DNA from: Litchfieldia sinesaloumensis
GTDB lineage: Bacteria > Bacillota > Bacilli > Bacillales > Bacillaceae_L
Length of the DNA stretch: 64,000 nucleotides
NCBI RefSeq assembly: GCF_900156865.1
Contig: NZ_LT732529.1
Location: forward strand, 1,205,784-1,269,783
Direction of reading: 5' to 3'
In this document: piece after piece, positions 11,438-20,345 of the stretch
Numbering within the stretch: position 1 is the first letter of the stretch
Layout: each line of letters opens with the position of its first letter
Program-made: the position numbers and the translations under genes
The notes under the pieces: generated by a model
Database searches by the model: none
The model's input: only the letters and a program-made list of their open reading frames with translations
Told to the model about the DNA's origin: nothing

Positions 11438-12961
11438 CTAATTAAATTTTACGCTTGGTTCAAAATTGGCTGTCCACACTAGATTATTTTTTTTAAGCCA
11501 TTCCGTTACCCTCTCTATGTCTTCAGCGAACACCCGATCTTCCGTAATCGACGGGCACACTGTTCTTGCTTCCTGATAAAATGCTTTGGTAGCAGGTGCC
11601 ATCTTTTGGGTCCCGCGAAATTCAACCGCCTGGAGGGCACAAATACATTCTATTGCTAACACCCTTCGCACATTTTGGATAATTTGGTAAGCATGACGGG
11701 AGCCGATTGTACCCATGCTTACGTGGTCTTCTTGATTGGCTGAAGACGGGATGGAATCGACGCTTGCTGGATGTGCCAGAGTTTTGTTTTCCGAAACAAG
11801 CGATGCCGCCACATATTGCATGATCATGGCACCTGATTGTAGTCCTGGCTGTGCACTTAAAAATGGCGGTAAGTCATTGAGTTGCGGATTGACAAGTCTT
11901 TCAATCCGACGCTCAGATATACTGGCTAACTCAGCAACAGCTATTTTCATAAAATCCATTGCAATTGCGATGGGTTGGCCATGGAAATTCCCACCCGAGA
12001 CCACTACATTTCCATCTTCGAAGATTAAAGGGTTATCGGTGGCTGCATTCATCTCAATTTCTAGTTTTTCCTTCACATAGTCTAACGCTTGCCAGGAGGC
12101 GCCGTGGACTTGAGGAATGCAACGTAAAGAATATGCGTCCTGGACCCTTTTTTCTCCTTGTCTAGTAATCATTTTGCTTCCCGTTAATAAATCGCGCATA
12201 CGTTTTGCCACAGCCATTTGTTGTGGATACCCGCGTGCTTCATGAATAGCTGGATGAAATGCATCAATGATTCCCTCTAAGCCTTCAAGAGTGAGAGACG
12301 CAATTATTTCACACTGAAAAGCTAGTTCTGATGCTTCTATCCAATTGACCACACCCATTGCAGTCATCGCTTGTGTTCCATTAATTAGGGCCAGCCCTTC
12401 TTTTGCCTGAAGTACTACGGGCTGAATGCCTTCTATCTCAAAAATTTGTGTAGTCGGGAAAATATCGCCCTTATAGTGAACTTTTCCTTCTCCAAGTAGG
12501 ACAAGGGCTAAATGTGACAGTGGTGCTAAATCGCCTGAAGCACCAAGTGAGCCCTGCTGTGGAATAACTGGGTGGATTCTGCTATTTAGTAAAGTCAAAA
12601 GACTTTCCACAATAACTGGTCGAATCCCCGAAAAACCTTTTAACAGTGCATTTAACCGAAGTAAGACCATGGCACGTGAAACCACCTCAGGGAAGGGCTC
12701 ACCAACACCACATGCATGGGATCGGATTAAATTTAGCTGTAAATCATTCACATCATCATCAGCGATAATCACATCACTGAATTTCCCAAATCCTGTATTA
12801 ATCCCATAGATAGTCCGTTTATCTGCCACTATTTTTTCGACTGCTTTGCGGCTTTTTTCTACTTTCATTAACGATTCTCTGCTAATTGTTACGTGTTCGA
12901 ATTCATAACAGATTCGTTTGACTTGCTCTATAGTTAACGACTGACCTGTTAACTCAACCAT
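11438..12961 (-). CDS. hutH: histidine ammonia-lyase HutH
   Basis: A 507-residue enzyme that deaminates L-histidine to urocanate. The Ala-Ser-Gly triad forming the MIO cofactor is in [17 protein letters not shown] (about residues 140-156). Other signatures: [22 protein letters not shown] and [12 protein letters not shown]. The open frame extends to 13045, but that extension runs through the leader terminator. ATG 12961 has a strong GGGGGGATG upstream and gives the normal family N-terminus ([10 protein letters not shown]). Transcription into hutH must pass the HutP-controlled terminator at 13021-13063. Confidence 0.97.
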   Translation of the reverse strand: MVELTGQSLTIEQVKRICYEFEHVTISRESLMKVEKSRKAVEKIVADKRTIYGINTGFGKFSDVIIADDDVNDLQLNLIRSHACGVGEPFPEVVSRAMVLLRLNALLKGFSGIRPVIVESLLTLLNSRIHPVIPQQGSLGASGDLAPLSHLALVLLGEGKVHYKGDIFPTTQIFEIEGIQPVVLQAKEGLALINGTQAMTAMGVVNWIEASELAFQCEIIASLTLEGLEGIIDAFHPAIHEARGYPQQMAVAKRMRDLLTGSKMITRQGEKRVQDAYSLRCIPQVHGASWQALDYVKEKLEIEMNAATDNPLIFEDGNVVVSGGNFHGQPIAIAMDFMKIAVAELASISERRIERLVNPQLNDLPPFLSAQPGLQSGAMIMQYVAASLVSENKTLAHPASVDSIPSSANQEDHVSMGTIGSRHAYQIIQNVRRVLAIECICALQAVEFRGTQKMAPATKAFYQEARTVCPSITEDRVFAEDIERVTEWLKKNNLVWTANFEPSVKFN

Positions 12962-13020
12962 TCGTTCATCCCCCCTACTACTTATGTCATCAGTTCTGGT
13001 TTTAGAAATGAGTCTTACTA

Positions 13021-13083
13021 AAAGAAAAAGAGACGATAATGGCATAGAAATACCATCATCGCCTCCTATTGACTAAAGGACTA
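13021..13083 (-). promoter_or_regulatory. HutP-dependent attenuator: UAG triplets and terminator
   Basis: Between hutP and hutH the minus-strand transcript carries three UAG triplets (13081-83, 13073-75, 13066-68) separated by 5 and 4 bases. A 13-bp stem follows (13051-13063 with 13032-13044, three G-U pairs, loop TTTCTA) and then a U-rich run (13031-13021). Repeated UAG with 4-base spacing is the known HutP-Mg-histidine recognition pattern. HutP would block terminator formation when histidine is present. Confidence 0.88.
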
Positions 13084-13106
13084 TAGGCAATGTAATAAAA
13101 TATACA

Positions 13107-13544
13107 TTATATGTGATTAATTCCGAGACCGATTGTTTCGTGTTCTAGGCCTTTAATTGGAGCCCCTATTGTTCCATAGAAGGCAACAGCAATCCATTCC
13201 CCTTCTTCTTCATTCAAATAAGGTCTTCCTCGAACGATTGCAAATCGTAAACCGACAGTACGGCTTATCTCGCCAATCGCGGTTTGCCCTCTGGTAACAC
13301 CTTCAATTCCCTCAATGATTGCATGGTACAAGGCATGTGTTTCCCGATATTGTGATTCATGAACAAGCCCATGCCGTTTTGCGGCCGTTTCTACAGCTGC
13401 AATTACTTTTTGCATGTTCATCGAACCCACTTTGCCTTGGCACGATTGAACCCACTTTAAAGAAGGGGAAAAAGCTTTCATTTCCTCATCCGTTAATGTG
13501 GCTAAAAGTACAGCAATTTTTCCAATTGCTATTTTTTGACTCAT
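13107..13544 (-). CDS. hutP: hut operon antiterminator HutP
   Basis: A 145-residue RNA-binding protein that, with L-histidine and Mg2+, binds UAG repeats in the hut leader and prevents termination. The metal/histidine ligand region HALYHAI and the C-terminal EHETIGLGINHI carry the conserved His residues. First gene of hutP-H-U-I-G, as in B. subtilis. Upstream are a consensus sigma-A promoter and a CodY-like box. Confidence 0.95.
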   Translation of the reverse strand: MSQKIAIGKIAVLLATLTDEEMKAFSPSLKWVQSCQGKVGSMNMQKVIAAVETAAKRHGLVHESQYRETHALYHAIIEGIEGVTRGQTAIGEISRTVGLRFAIVRGRPYLNEEEGEWIAVAFYGTIGAPIKGLEHETIGLGINHI

Positions 13545-13557
13545 ATCTTAGAACCTC

Positions 13558-13572
13558 TATTTTCTGAATTTT
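13558..13572. promoter_or_regulatory. CodY-box-like sequence in the hut 5' UTR
   Basis: TATTTTCTGAATTTT matches 12 of 15 positions of the CodY consensus AATTTTCWGAAAATT and sits between the inferred transcription start (near 13590) and hutP. CodY control of hut is known in B. subtilis; binding here is inferred. Confidence 0.6.
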
Positions 13573-13596
13573 CCTATTATCTACTATCTTAGTAAT

Positions 13597-13625
13597 ATTG
13601 TAATCGCGAGTAGTTAACAAGTCAA
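13597..13625 (-). promoter_or_regulatory. sigma-A promoter of the hut operon
   Basis: Minus-strand TTGACT (13620-13625), 17-base spacer, TACAAT (13597-13602). Predicted start near 13590. Confidence 0.85.
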
Positions 13626-13690
13626 TGGATTTGGAAAATTTTAGTATATTACTATAGTAGCGATTTAATAGAATAAAGTCTTTAAATGAG

Positions 13691-13719
13691 AATAAACCCA
13701 TTATGAAAATGGGTTTATT
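13691..13719. terminator. hairpin after the MaoC gene
   Basis: Perfect 11-bp arms AATAAACCCAT (13691-13701) and ATGGGTTTATT (13709-13719) around a 7-base loop, overlapping the MaoC stop codon. The trailing T-run is weak. Confidence 0.7.
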
Positions 13720-14119
13720 CATATACTTGAAAAACGATTGTTCCTTTAATTACAGCTTTTTCATGCTGGTTTACAGCAACTACATCAAAAATACGCTTGT
13801 TTTCGTATATTTCTTTTAATGATGCATTTAGAGTGATGACATCATTCAAAAACACCATATTACGAAAGCGGATTGAATAGGTTTTAATAAAACCTTCCTC
13901 GTGGTAAGGGGTGAATAATTTGGCAAGGTTCCCCATTGTCCACATACCATGCGCAATTACACCTGGTAATCCTGCTATATGTGCTTCTTCATCAATTGTA
14001 TGAATTGGGTTGTAATCACCAGATGCGCCTGAATACTTAATCAGATCCATCCTCGAGACAGGCGGAAGCTGAACACTTTGAAGTGAACTTCCACTTTCCA
14101 TTTTCACTATTGAATTCAT
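13715..14119 (-). CDS. MaoC-type (R)-hydratase/dehydratase, catalytic subunit-like
   Basis: A 134-residue hot-dog fold protein. The hydratase signature is visible: YSGASGDYNPIHTIDEEA followed by GLPGVIAHGMW, giving the catalytic Asp and His of (R)-specific enoyl-CoA hydratases and HadB-like dehydratases. The start ATG overlaps the stop of the preceding HadA-like gene (ATGA). With that gene and FabG it forms a three-gene unit for reduction/dehydration of 3-oxoacyl chains; whether substrates are CoA- or ACP-bound is unknown. Confidence 0.85.
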   Translation of the reverse strand: MNSIVKMESGSSLQSVQLPPVSRMDLIKYSGASGDYNPIHTIDEEAHIAGLPGVIAHGMWTMGNLAKLFTPYHEEGFIKTYSIRFRNMVFLNDVITLNASLKEIYENKRIFDVVAVNQHEKAVIKGTIVFQVYE

Positions 14120-14565
14120 GACATCATCGCCTTTCTAACCGCTTCTGTAATAATGACGACTAGCCTTGAAGAGAAAATAGGGTTGCCATTCTTGTCTTCC
14201 CCATTTTCACTGATTGTTAAAAAGCCCATCGTACCAGTAGAGCCTTTTTTCTCTACATAATTGTCCACCTTAGAATAGCAATAAATCTCTTCTCCTACTC
14301 GTAATGGTCGTTCATATTCATATATTTGCTCGCCATGGATTAGCCCTTTTTCAGGTAAAACGAGCCCATCAATACTTCCGTATTCTAAAACTCTTGGAAA
14401 AGTTGGTGGTGCGATATTTGTTTTATACCTGGAAGCATTCCCAATCTGTTCATCAATAAAAATTGGATGAGCATCACCAATGGCTTCAGCGAATTTTTTG
14501 ACAGCGCCTCGTTCAATGACATTTCTTACTTTTGTCGATTGTTTACCGATAAAATCTTTATACAC
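14116..14565 (-). CDS. MaoC-like dehydratase, HadA/FAS1-type N-terminal domain
   Basis: About 149 residues of the MaoC_dehydratase_N type (PF13452). Signature elements are VKKFAEAIGDAHPIF and a late YERPLRVGEEIYCYSKV. Such subunits usually lack full catalytic residues and pair with a HadB-like partner, here the overlapping downstream gene. Starts at 14574, 14571, 14568 (TTG) and 14565 (GTG) are in frame. Because AAAGGAG abuts 14574, the GTG at 14565 or TTG at 14568 is favoured. The RBS overlaps the fabG-like stop region. Confidence 0.8.
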   Translation of the reverse strand: MYKDFIGKQSTKVRNVIERGAVKKFAEAIGDAHPIFIDEQIGNASRYKTNIAPPTFPRVLEYGSIDGLVLPEKGLIHGEQIYEYERPLRVGEEIYCYSKVDNYVEKKGSTGTMGFLTISENGEDKNGNPIFSSRLVVIITEAVRKAMMS

Positions 14566-14579
14566 CAACAACAACTCCT

Positions 14580-15344
14580 TTAATCTTTTGGACCCCCTGC
14601 TACATAAAGAACCTGACCACTTACAAATGATGATTTGTCATCAGCGAAGAAGGCAACGGCATTTGCAATATCACTTGGTTTACCTGTTCGCCCAACTGGG
14701 ATCATCGTAACACTTGCTTCAATTAAGTCTTCGAATGAAATTCCAATTCTTGCAGCTGTTTCCTTTGTCATTTCAGTTTCAATAAACCCAGGTGCAACGG
14801 CGTTCACGGTTATTCCGAATCGTCCCAACTCAATGGCGAGTGTTTTCGTAAAGCCTTGCAAGCCAGCCTTTGCCGTTGAATAATTTGCTTGCCCACGATT
14901 ACCGAGTGCCGATGTCGAAGAGATGTTAATAATTCTTCCAAACTTGTTTTCTACCATATATTTCTGAACGGCTTTTGCGGCATTAAAAGAGCCCTTTAGG
15001 TGCACATTCATGATTGTATCCCAATCCAGTTCTGACATTTTAAAAAGTAAGTTATCACGTATAACCCCCGCATTGTTGACGAGAATGTCAATTGAACCAA
15101 ATGTTTCATACACTTCTTTGGTAGCGGTTTCAACTTCTTCGTATTTTGTTACGTCTGCTACCTTTGAATAGACTTCATATCCTTTTTCGCGCAATTCTGT
15201 TGTTGTCTGTGATAATGCATCCTCATTAATATCAATAAATGCTATTTTAGCGCCTTCTGAAGCTAATTGTTCTAGTATACCCTTTCCAATTCCACGGCTG
15301 GCACCAGTTACAAAGGCGACTCTTCCTTCAAATCTACTTGTCAT
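14580..15344 (-). CDS. FabG-like 3-oxoacyl-ACP/CoA reductase (SDR)
   Basis: A 254-residue classical short-chain dehydrogenase. NAD(P)-binding TGASRGIGKG near residues 14-23, NNAGV, the catalytic Ser of INISSTSALG and YSTAKAG (Tyr-x3-Lys) are all present. It heads the operon with two MaoC-type genes, so it probably reduces 3-oxoacyl thioesters to (R)-3-hydroxyacyl thioesters. A paralogue rather than the housekeeping fabG, judging by context. Good RBS (ATGGAGGTTAGAGT before ATG). Confidence 0.88.
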   Translation of the reverse strand: MTSRFEGRVAFVTGASRGIGKGILEQLASEGAKIAFIDINEDALSQTTTELREKGYEVYSKVADVTKYEEVETATKEVYETFGSIDILVNNAGVIRDNLLFKMSELDWDTIMNVHLKGSFNAAKAVQKYMVENKFGRIINISSTSALGNRGQANYSTAKAGLQGFTKTLAIELGRFGITVNAVAPGFIETEMTKETAARIGISFEDLIEASVTMIPVGRTGKPSDIANAVAFFADDKSSFVSGQVLYVAGGPKD

Positions 15345-15364
15345 ACTCTAACCTCCATTGTTCT

Positions 15365-15395
15365 ATTATATGAATCTCTTGAAACAAATAGTCAA
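15365..15395 (-). promoter_or_regulatory. candidate promoter of the fabG-maoC operon
   Basis: Minus-strand TTGACT (15390-15395) and TATAAT (15365-15370) with a 19-base spacer; an overlapping CATATA gives 17. Confidence 0.6.
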
Positions 15396-15396
15396 A

Positions 15397-15414
15397 ATAC
15401 TAACTAGTTGGTAT
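15397..15414. promoter_or_regulatory. TetR-type operator-like palindrome
   Basis: ATACTAACTAGTTGGTAT is an 18-bp palindrome with one mismatched pair, one base upstream of the -35 of the fabG-maoC operon. The AACTAGTT core is common in TetR-family fatty-acid regulators. No TetR gene is in the window. Confidence 0.6.
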
Positions 15415-15470
15415 GTATGTCTTTATTTTATTTTGAAACTTCAGACAATACAAGAGGAATTTTGCGTATG

Positions 15471-15502
15471 TAAAAAGCCACACAAATTAATCTGTGTGGC
15501 TT
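15471..15502 (-). terminator. terminator after the aldo-keto reductase
   Basis: AAGCCACACA (15475-15484) pairs perfectly with TGTGTGGCTT (15493-15502); minus-strand T-run follows. Confidence 0.88.
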
Positions 15503-15508
15503 AGCTGA

Positions 15509-16351
15509 CTATTCCTCAAACCCAGCAGTCATAGTATCTGGGTCTGATCCTATTCTGTCATTTTTATCTAGTGCACTGATTTTATCCATATCTTCTTGTG
15601 TGAGTTCAAAATCAAAAACATCTGCATTCTCTTGAATACGATGCTCCTTAATTGATTTTGGAATGGTCACAACACCTTGTTGAAGATCCCAACGTAGAAT
15701 GACTTGAGCTACTGATTTATTATATTTTTCACTGATTTCTAGTAGCGTTGGGTCATTTAGTAATTCACCTCGTTTAAGTGGTGACCATGCTTCTAATTGG
15801 ATTCCTTCCCTTTTACAGTATTCATGCAGTTCTGTTTGTGTAAGGTGAGGATGGTACTCAACTTGGTTCACCATTGGTTTAATCTCTGAATTTTGAATGA
15901 GATTTTCAAGATGGTGAATATGGAAATTACTAACGCCAATTGCACGAACGCGTCCGTCTTTATATAGCTTTTCTAGTGCGTGCCATGTTTCAACATATTT
16001 ATCTTTTCCTGGCCAGTGAATGAGATATAAATCTAAGTAATCAAGACCTAATTTTTGTAGGCTTGTTTCAAAGGCTTGTAGTGTAGAATCATAACCTTGA
16101 TCACTGTTCCATACTTTCGATGTAACAAATAATTCTTCGCGGTTAATCCCAGACTCACGAATGGCTTGTCCTACGCCTTCTTCGTTTTGGTAGACAGCTG
16201 CAGTGTCAATACTTTTATATCCATGCTTGATTGCCCATTTAACGGAATCAATTACTTCTTGGCCTTCTTTTACCTTAAATACGCCAAGTCCAAACCATGG
16301 CATCTCTACTCCATTATGTAATGTTGTTGTATCCTGAAGACTTTTTACCAT
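15509..16351 (-). CDS. aldo-keto reductase (YtbE/YvgN-like)
   Basis: A 280-residue NADPH-dependent AKR. The family tetrad is visible: Asp in SIDTAAVYQNEEGVG, the adjacent Tyr, Lys in FVTSKVWN and His in LYLIHWPG. The cofactor-binding C-terminus VTIPKSIKEHRI is also present. The N-terminus (TLHNGVEMPWFGLGVFKV) closely resembles B. subtilis YtbE, whose relatives reduce glyoxal, methylglyoxal and other aldehydes. ATG 16351 is chosen over 16417 because of its AGGAGG. Monocistronic. Confidence 0.9.
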   Translation of the reverse strand: MVKSLQDTTTLHNGVEMPWFGLGVFKVKEGQEVIDSVKWAIKHGYKSIDTAAVYQNEEGVGQAIRESGINREELFVTSKVWNSDQGYDSTLQAFETSLQKLGLDYLDLYLIHWPGKDKYVETWHALEKLYKDGRVRAIGVSNFHIHHLENLIQNSEIKPMVNQVEYHPHLTQTELHEYCKREGIQLEAWSPLKRGELLNDPTLLEISEKYNKSVAQVILRWDLQQGVVTIPKSIKEHRIQENADVFDFELTQEDMDKISALDKNDRIGSDPDTMTAGFEE

Positions 16352-16452
16352 ATAGATCCTCCTATTAGTTGAAAGATTTACCATTAACAGTTTCTCACAG
16401 GTTGGGAGAAAATTCAATTATGAAGGTACGATATCTGTAGTAATCTAAACGT

Positions 16453-16480
16453 GAAAAAGCGATGCCGATTAGGGCGTCGC
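16453..16480 (-). terminator. terminator after the sulfatase gene
   Basis: GCGATGCC (16459-16466) pairs with GGCGTCGC (16473-16480) with one G-U; minus-strand TTTTT follows. Confidence 0.85.
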
Positions 16481-16487
16481 CTGGAGC

Positions 16488-18260
16488 TTATGAATTTGTT
16501 GGTGTTAGCCTTTTTTGTTTGCGTTGTTCATCAAGTAAGTTAGATAGTAATGACTGTACGAGCTTTGATTCAACGATTGCATTGGTAGGATCGGCAAGGT
16601 TTTTTTCTTCCAGTGGATCATTTGTTAGGTTATAAAGTTCAAATTGGTCGGGCACGGGCTCTGTTTTTGTAGTCACTTTTGAGACTGTAATGGTCTGGTC
16701 GTCTGCAACTGGAACTTCAGACAATGATGTCGTTACCACGTCTTGGGTTCCTGGTGTACTCCAAAATTGTGGATTATCGAAATATCGTGTGAATTTCCAA
16801 AGTTCTTTTTTACGCTGTTTACCACTTTGCATATAGACAATCACGGTTTCTAAGTGGTTTGGTTGAATGACAGAATCATAGGGATCACCTGTAAAGCTAG
16901 TTTGATTAAGGCCCCTTGTGACATCGTCATCTGTCATAAAATAAACCGGTTCGTTTGCTCTAAGAAATTGAGATTTCCCCTCGAGTAATGGGGTTAAATC
17001 ACGTCCCACGGGTGGATGTACCTCTGAATGATTCTGGCTTAACTCTTTTATTGTTCTTTTGACGTCAATATCTGCTAATCCTAATAATGTTGGTAAAATA
17101 TCAACATGGCTAGTTAACATCGTAGTTGTTTTACTTTCAGGAAATAGTTTTGGGCTATGAATGATAAATGGTACATGAATCGATTCCTCATAGGCATTGT
17201 ACCATTTTTGAAACAACCCACCATGGGCGCCAAGCATGTCTCCATGATCAGACGTAAAAATGACAATTGTATCTTCATAAAAGCTCGAGTTTTTTAGAGC
17301 ATCATAGACTTTCCCCATTTCTGAATCTACTTGTTTTTGAAGCGAATAATATAATTGGCGGTAATGTAAACTGTCTCTTGTCGGCTGAAAGGTTTTTGGA
17401 TATGTTTTACGATAACTATTTTGTGCCGTGGGTTTTGTATCTAATGATTCTTGAGCTGTAGGTGCAGGTGGTATATGAGGGAGAGTACGATCCACTTCAA
17501 AATTAAATAATGGCGAGTGCTCGGTTAGTTCACCGAATAATGTGATGTCATGTGGGTTTAAAAATGATGAAACAATGAGCCATGGTTGATTCTTTGATTC
17601 ATTTGTTTCCCTATCTAGTGATTGAATGAGTTCCACCGCTTCTCGAGCGAAAACCTCATCACGACCCTTAGTCCCAATTGCTGCAGAGGATGCTGAATTT
17701 CGAGGGTTTGACCCATGTGGCTCAGGACCGAGCCAACCCGAAAATCCAAAATCATCTAAGCGATTAGCATCTAAATAAACCTGCTCTAACTTTCTGTCCG
17801 GGACCCCAGTGGTAGGATTGTAGCTTTGAAGAGAATCGTGTGTACCCGGTATTAAAATATCTGCTACACTCGTGTGCCACTTTCCTTTCCAAAACGTCTT
17901 ATATCCAGCCTGCCGGAAATAATCACCAAACGTGGGAACTGTATTCGGGTCTAGCCAAAACACATCAGGTTCAAAGCTTTCCGCAGCACCTCCGATTGTT
18001 TTGGTAAGTCCATGTAATGATGGATATTGGCCGGTGTAAAGTGTTGCTCTACTCGGAGAACATGCAGTACTTCCTACATAATGGTTTAAAAATTCTAACC
18101 CATTCTTTCGCAGCATTTCCTGAGTTTTAAGGTTTTCCTTACACCACATTTTTAAGTGTTCATCCTCATATGCGGTCGGAAAACGTAGTTCATCAACGAT
18201 AAAAAACAAGATATTAGGTCTACGTTTAGTGGGTGGCCTGTCAATCCCTTTCTTGTTCAC
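16488..18260 (-). CDS. Cys-type sulfatase / alkaline-phosphatase-superfamily hydrolase
   Basis: A 590-residue sulfatase. The metal-binding N-terminal motif is NILFFIVDELR, and the active-site signature is ACSPSRATLYTGQYP: the Cys-x-Pro-Ser-Arg form that must be converted to formylglycine. Further family blocks are FWKGKWH and IVIFTSDHGDMLGAHG (metal-binding DH). No signal peptide is seen, so it looks cytoplasmic. The start is GTG 18260 with AAAGGAGG upstream. Substrate unknown; arylsulfatase-like. No formylglycine-generating enzyme, sulfate transporter or carbohydrate genes are adjacent. Confidence 0.88.
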   Translation of the reverse strand: MNKKGIDRPPTKRRPNILFFIVDELRFPTAYEDEHLKMWCKENLKTQEMLRKNGLEFLNHYVGSTACSPSRATLYTGQYPSLHGLTKTIGGAAESFEPDVFWLDPNTVPTFGDYFRQAGYKTFWKGKWHTSVADILIPGTHDSLQSYNPTTGVPDRKLEQVYLDANRLDDFGFSGWLGPEPHGSNPRNSASSAAIGTKGRDEVFAREAVELIQSLDRETNESKNQPWLIVSSFLNPHDITLFGELTEHSPLFNFEVDRTLPHIPPAPTAQESLDTKPTAQNSYRKTYPKTFQPTRDSLHYRQLYYSLQKQVDSEMGKVYDALKNSSFYEDTIVIFTSDHGDMLGAHGGLFQKWYNAYEESIHVPFIIHSPKLFPESKTTTMLTSHVDILPTLLGLADIDVKRTIKELSQNHSEVHPPVGRDLTPLLEGKSQFLRANEPVYFMTDDDVTRGLNQTSFTGDPYDSVIQPNHLETVIVYMQSGKQRKKELWKFTRYFDNPQFWSTPGTQDVVTTSLSEVPVADDQTITVSKVTTKTEPVPDQFELYNLTNDPLEEKNLADPTNAIVESKLVQSLLSNLLDEQRKQKRLTPTNS

Positions 18261-18450
18261 TAGATTGCCTCCTTTTGTTTAGTTATTCGTTATCATATGT
18301 GTTGAATGCGCTGGGTGTTTATAAGTAGCGGAAGTTTTTAATAAGATTAATCTGAAGGATGTGTTATATCTTTGTCCTATAATCGGTTTCCCACTAATCG
18401 TTTTCCAATATGGCTTTATACCCTTTAGCCCGTTTAACTCCACTAAACAT

Positions 18451-18473
18451 AAAAAAAGAGGCCAAAAGCCTCT
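18451..18473 (-). terminator. terminator after desR
   Basis: AGAGGC (18457-18462) and GCCTCT (18468-18473), followed by seven T on the minus strand. Confidence 0.85.
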
Positions 18474-18490
18474 CTACATTTACAAACCCG

Positions 18491-19090
18491 TTATTTAAAC
18501 CAACCTTTTTCCTTCGATTGTGTGATTGCCTCGATTCGATTTTTGACTTCTAGTTTATCTAGAATGGTTGAAATATAATTGCGAACCGTACCTGTTTTAA
18601 GGCTGAGTTCATCTGCAATTTCTTTTGTATTTTTACCATCTGCAACAAGTTCAAGCACTTCAAGCTCCCGGCCGGTTAACGGATTCTCTTCTGCATATAA
18701 GTCATCCATTAATTCTGGAGCATATACGCGTTTTCCGCTCATTATTGCTCGAATGGAATCTGCTAATTCCTCACTTGGACTATCTTTAAGTAGGTACCCT
18801 TTCACACCAGCTTTTAAAGCACGTTGAAAATAGCCTGTACGCGCAAAAGTTGTTAAAATAATTACCTTACAATCTGTTGCCTTTAACATCTCAGCAGCTT
18901 CAAGTCCTGTTTTTATTGGCATTTCAATATCCATCATACAAATATCGGGTTTAAGCTCTCTTACAAGTGTAATTGCTTCTTGTCCGTTATTTGCCATCCC
19001 CACAACTTCCATATCATCCTCAAGGTTTAAAAGTGATCCAAGCGCACCGAGTACCATTCTTTGGTCTTCTGCAATCACGATTCGAATCAT
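18491..19090 (-). CDS. desR: cold-shock response regulator DesR
   Basis: A 199-residue NarL/FixJ-type regulator: receiver domain with acidic pocket (AEDQ), phospho-acceptor Asp54 (CMMDIEMP) and Lys in LLKDSPSEE, then a LuxR-type HTH (PLTGREREVL-like PLTGRELEVLELVADG, TGTVRNYIS). Its place directly behind a DesK kinase and a fatty-acid desaturase identifies it as DesR, which activates des when membranes become too ordered. It overlaps desK by 4 bases (ATGA). Confidence 0.93.
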   Translation of the reverse strand: MIRIVIAEDQRMVLGALGSLLNLEDDMEVVGMANNGQEAITLVRELKPDICMMDIEMPIKTGLEAAEMLKATDCKVIILTTFARTGYFQRALKAGVKGYLLKDSPSEELADSIRAIMSGKRVYAPELMDDLYAEENPLTGRELEVLELVADGKNTKEIADELSLKTGTVRNYISTILDKLEVKNRIEAITQSKEKGWFK

Positions 19091-20220
19091 AATAGTCCCT
19101 CCACCTCTACCTGTTTTCGTACATTTGGTATTTTAATTATTAATGTTGTCCCCTCGTTCGCTAGGATTTCAAGGCTACCATTTACAAATTCTAAACGTTC
19201 TCTCATTCCTTGAAGGCCATGTCCACCAACAATATCATTCGTTAGAACTGTGCCGATACCATTGTCTTGGACGCTAACGGTTATTTCATCTTCTGTCTGT
19301 ATAATTTCGATCTTGCAGTGTGTTGCCTGACTATGCTTTACCACGTTGTTCACTGCCTCTTTTATAAGCATGCTAATTATATTTTCGTAGAATAACGAAA
19401 CGTCTTTTAGAGGTTCATCTTTAACTAGGTCAAACTCAATACCCGCGGCTTGTAAGATTTCTCTCACTCTGACAATTTCTTCTTTAATTCGAATTCCGCG
19501 CATTTGAGATACCATTTTTCGCACCTCGTTTAAAGCCGTTCGAGCTGTTTGTTGTACATCCTTTAATTCATGCCGCGCTTTTTCTGGATCCTTATAGATT
19601 AGCTTTCTAGCTAAATCACTTTTTAAACCAATCATCGATAGCTTCTGGCCTAAGGTATCATGAAGATCTCTTGCAATCCTTTGACGTTCCTCCTGTTTTA
19701 CAAGTTCTGCAATTCGTTTATTCGCATCTTCAAGCTGTTCCTCAAGCTTCTCTTGTTTCTTTTTATTATGGATATTAAAAGGTAGAAGAATGACACTAAT
19801 CCAAATGATAATAACAAATGGTAGTTGAGTTAAGAAAACGGGTTCCTGTATAACGAGATTATAGTTTATTGAAAAAGTCGTTGCGACTAGATGAATCACG
19901 TATAGTGTTAAAAAAGCTACCCGATTCTTGATGTTTCCATTGTAATACGCTATATAAAATGCAAAATAGATAAATGCAAAAAGAATCGACATGGTTAATG
20001 AAATACCGATTAAAATGGAAGTCCATAAATAAACCGGCCATTTTCTAGAGATAAAGGCAAAGCGTAATGAGATAAAAAATATAATCGTTAAAATAATCCC
20101 TGCAATGATCTCGGGAGTTGATGACGATTGAAAGATAAAATAGAACGGTAGGATACTAATAACTGCCCAGATATAAGGTGATACTCCAGACCATTTTTGA
20201 AAAAGTGAATATTTCTTCAT
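19087..20220 (-). CDS. desK: membrane thermosensor histidine kinase DesK
   Basis: A 377-residue kinase: four to five hydrophobic segments in residues 15-150, a linker coiled coil (about 152-180), the HisKA_3 phosphorylation site RIARDLHDTLGQ with His187, and an HATPase domain with VVKHSQATH (N-box-like), VQDNGIGTVL and GGHGLQGMRERL. DesK senses membrane thickness/order and phosphorylates DesR. Start ATG 20220, five codons inside the open frame, with GAGGG upstream. Confidence 0.93.
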   Translation of the reverse strand: MKKYSLFQKWSGVSPYIWAVISILPFYFIFQSSSTPEIIAGIILTIIFFISLRFAFISRKWPVYLWTSILIGISLTMSILFAFIYFAFYIAYYNGNIKNRVAFLTLYVIHLVATTFSINYNLVIQEPVFLTQLPFVIIIWISVILLPFNIHNKKKQEKLEEQLEDANKRIAELVKQEERQRIARDLHDTLGQKLSMIGLKSDLARKLIYKDPEKARHELKDVQQTARTALNEVRKMVSQMRGIRIKEEIVRVREILQAAGIEFDLVKDEPLKDVSLFYENIISMLIKEAVNNVVKHSQATHCKIEIIQTEDEITVSVQDNGIGTVLTNDIVGGHGLQGMRERLEFVNGSLEILANEGTTLIIKIPNVRKQVEVEGLL

Positions 20221-20321
20221 AGGACATGCCCTCATTTAGTTCATGGTATTTTTGTATCCAATCATATCATAATCATATGATCCTTGGCGCATTTGCGCAA
20301 GAATCCAAGTTATAAGGAAAA

Positions 20322-20345
20322 CCCAGCTTATTTTTCTAAGCTGGG
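20322..20345 (-). terminator. terminator overlapping the des stop codon
   Basis: CCCAGCTTA (20322-20330) pairs with TAAGCTGGG (20337-20345); TTTTCC follows on the minus strand. It separates des from desKR. Confidence 0.8.

Noticed and set aside
12962-13045. Longer hutH start ([12 protein letters not shown]...) in the open frame
   Set aside because: The extension runs through the leader terminator and lacks an RBS; ATG 12961 has a strong RBS and the family N-terminus.
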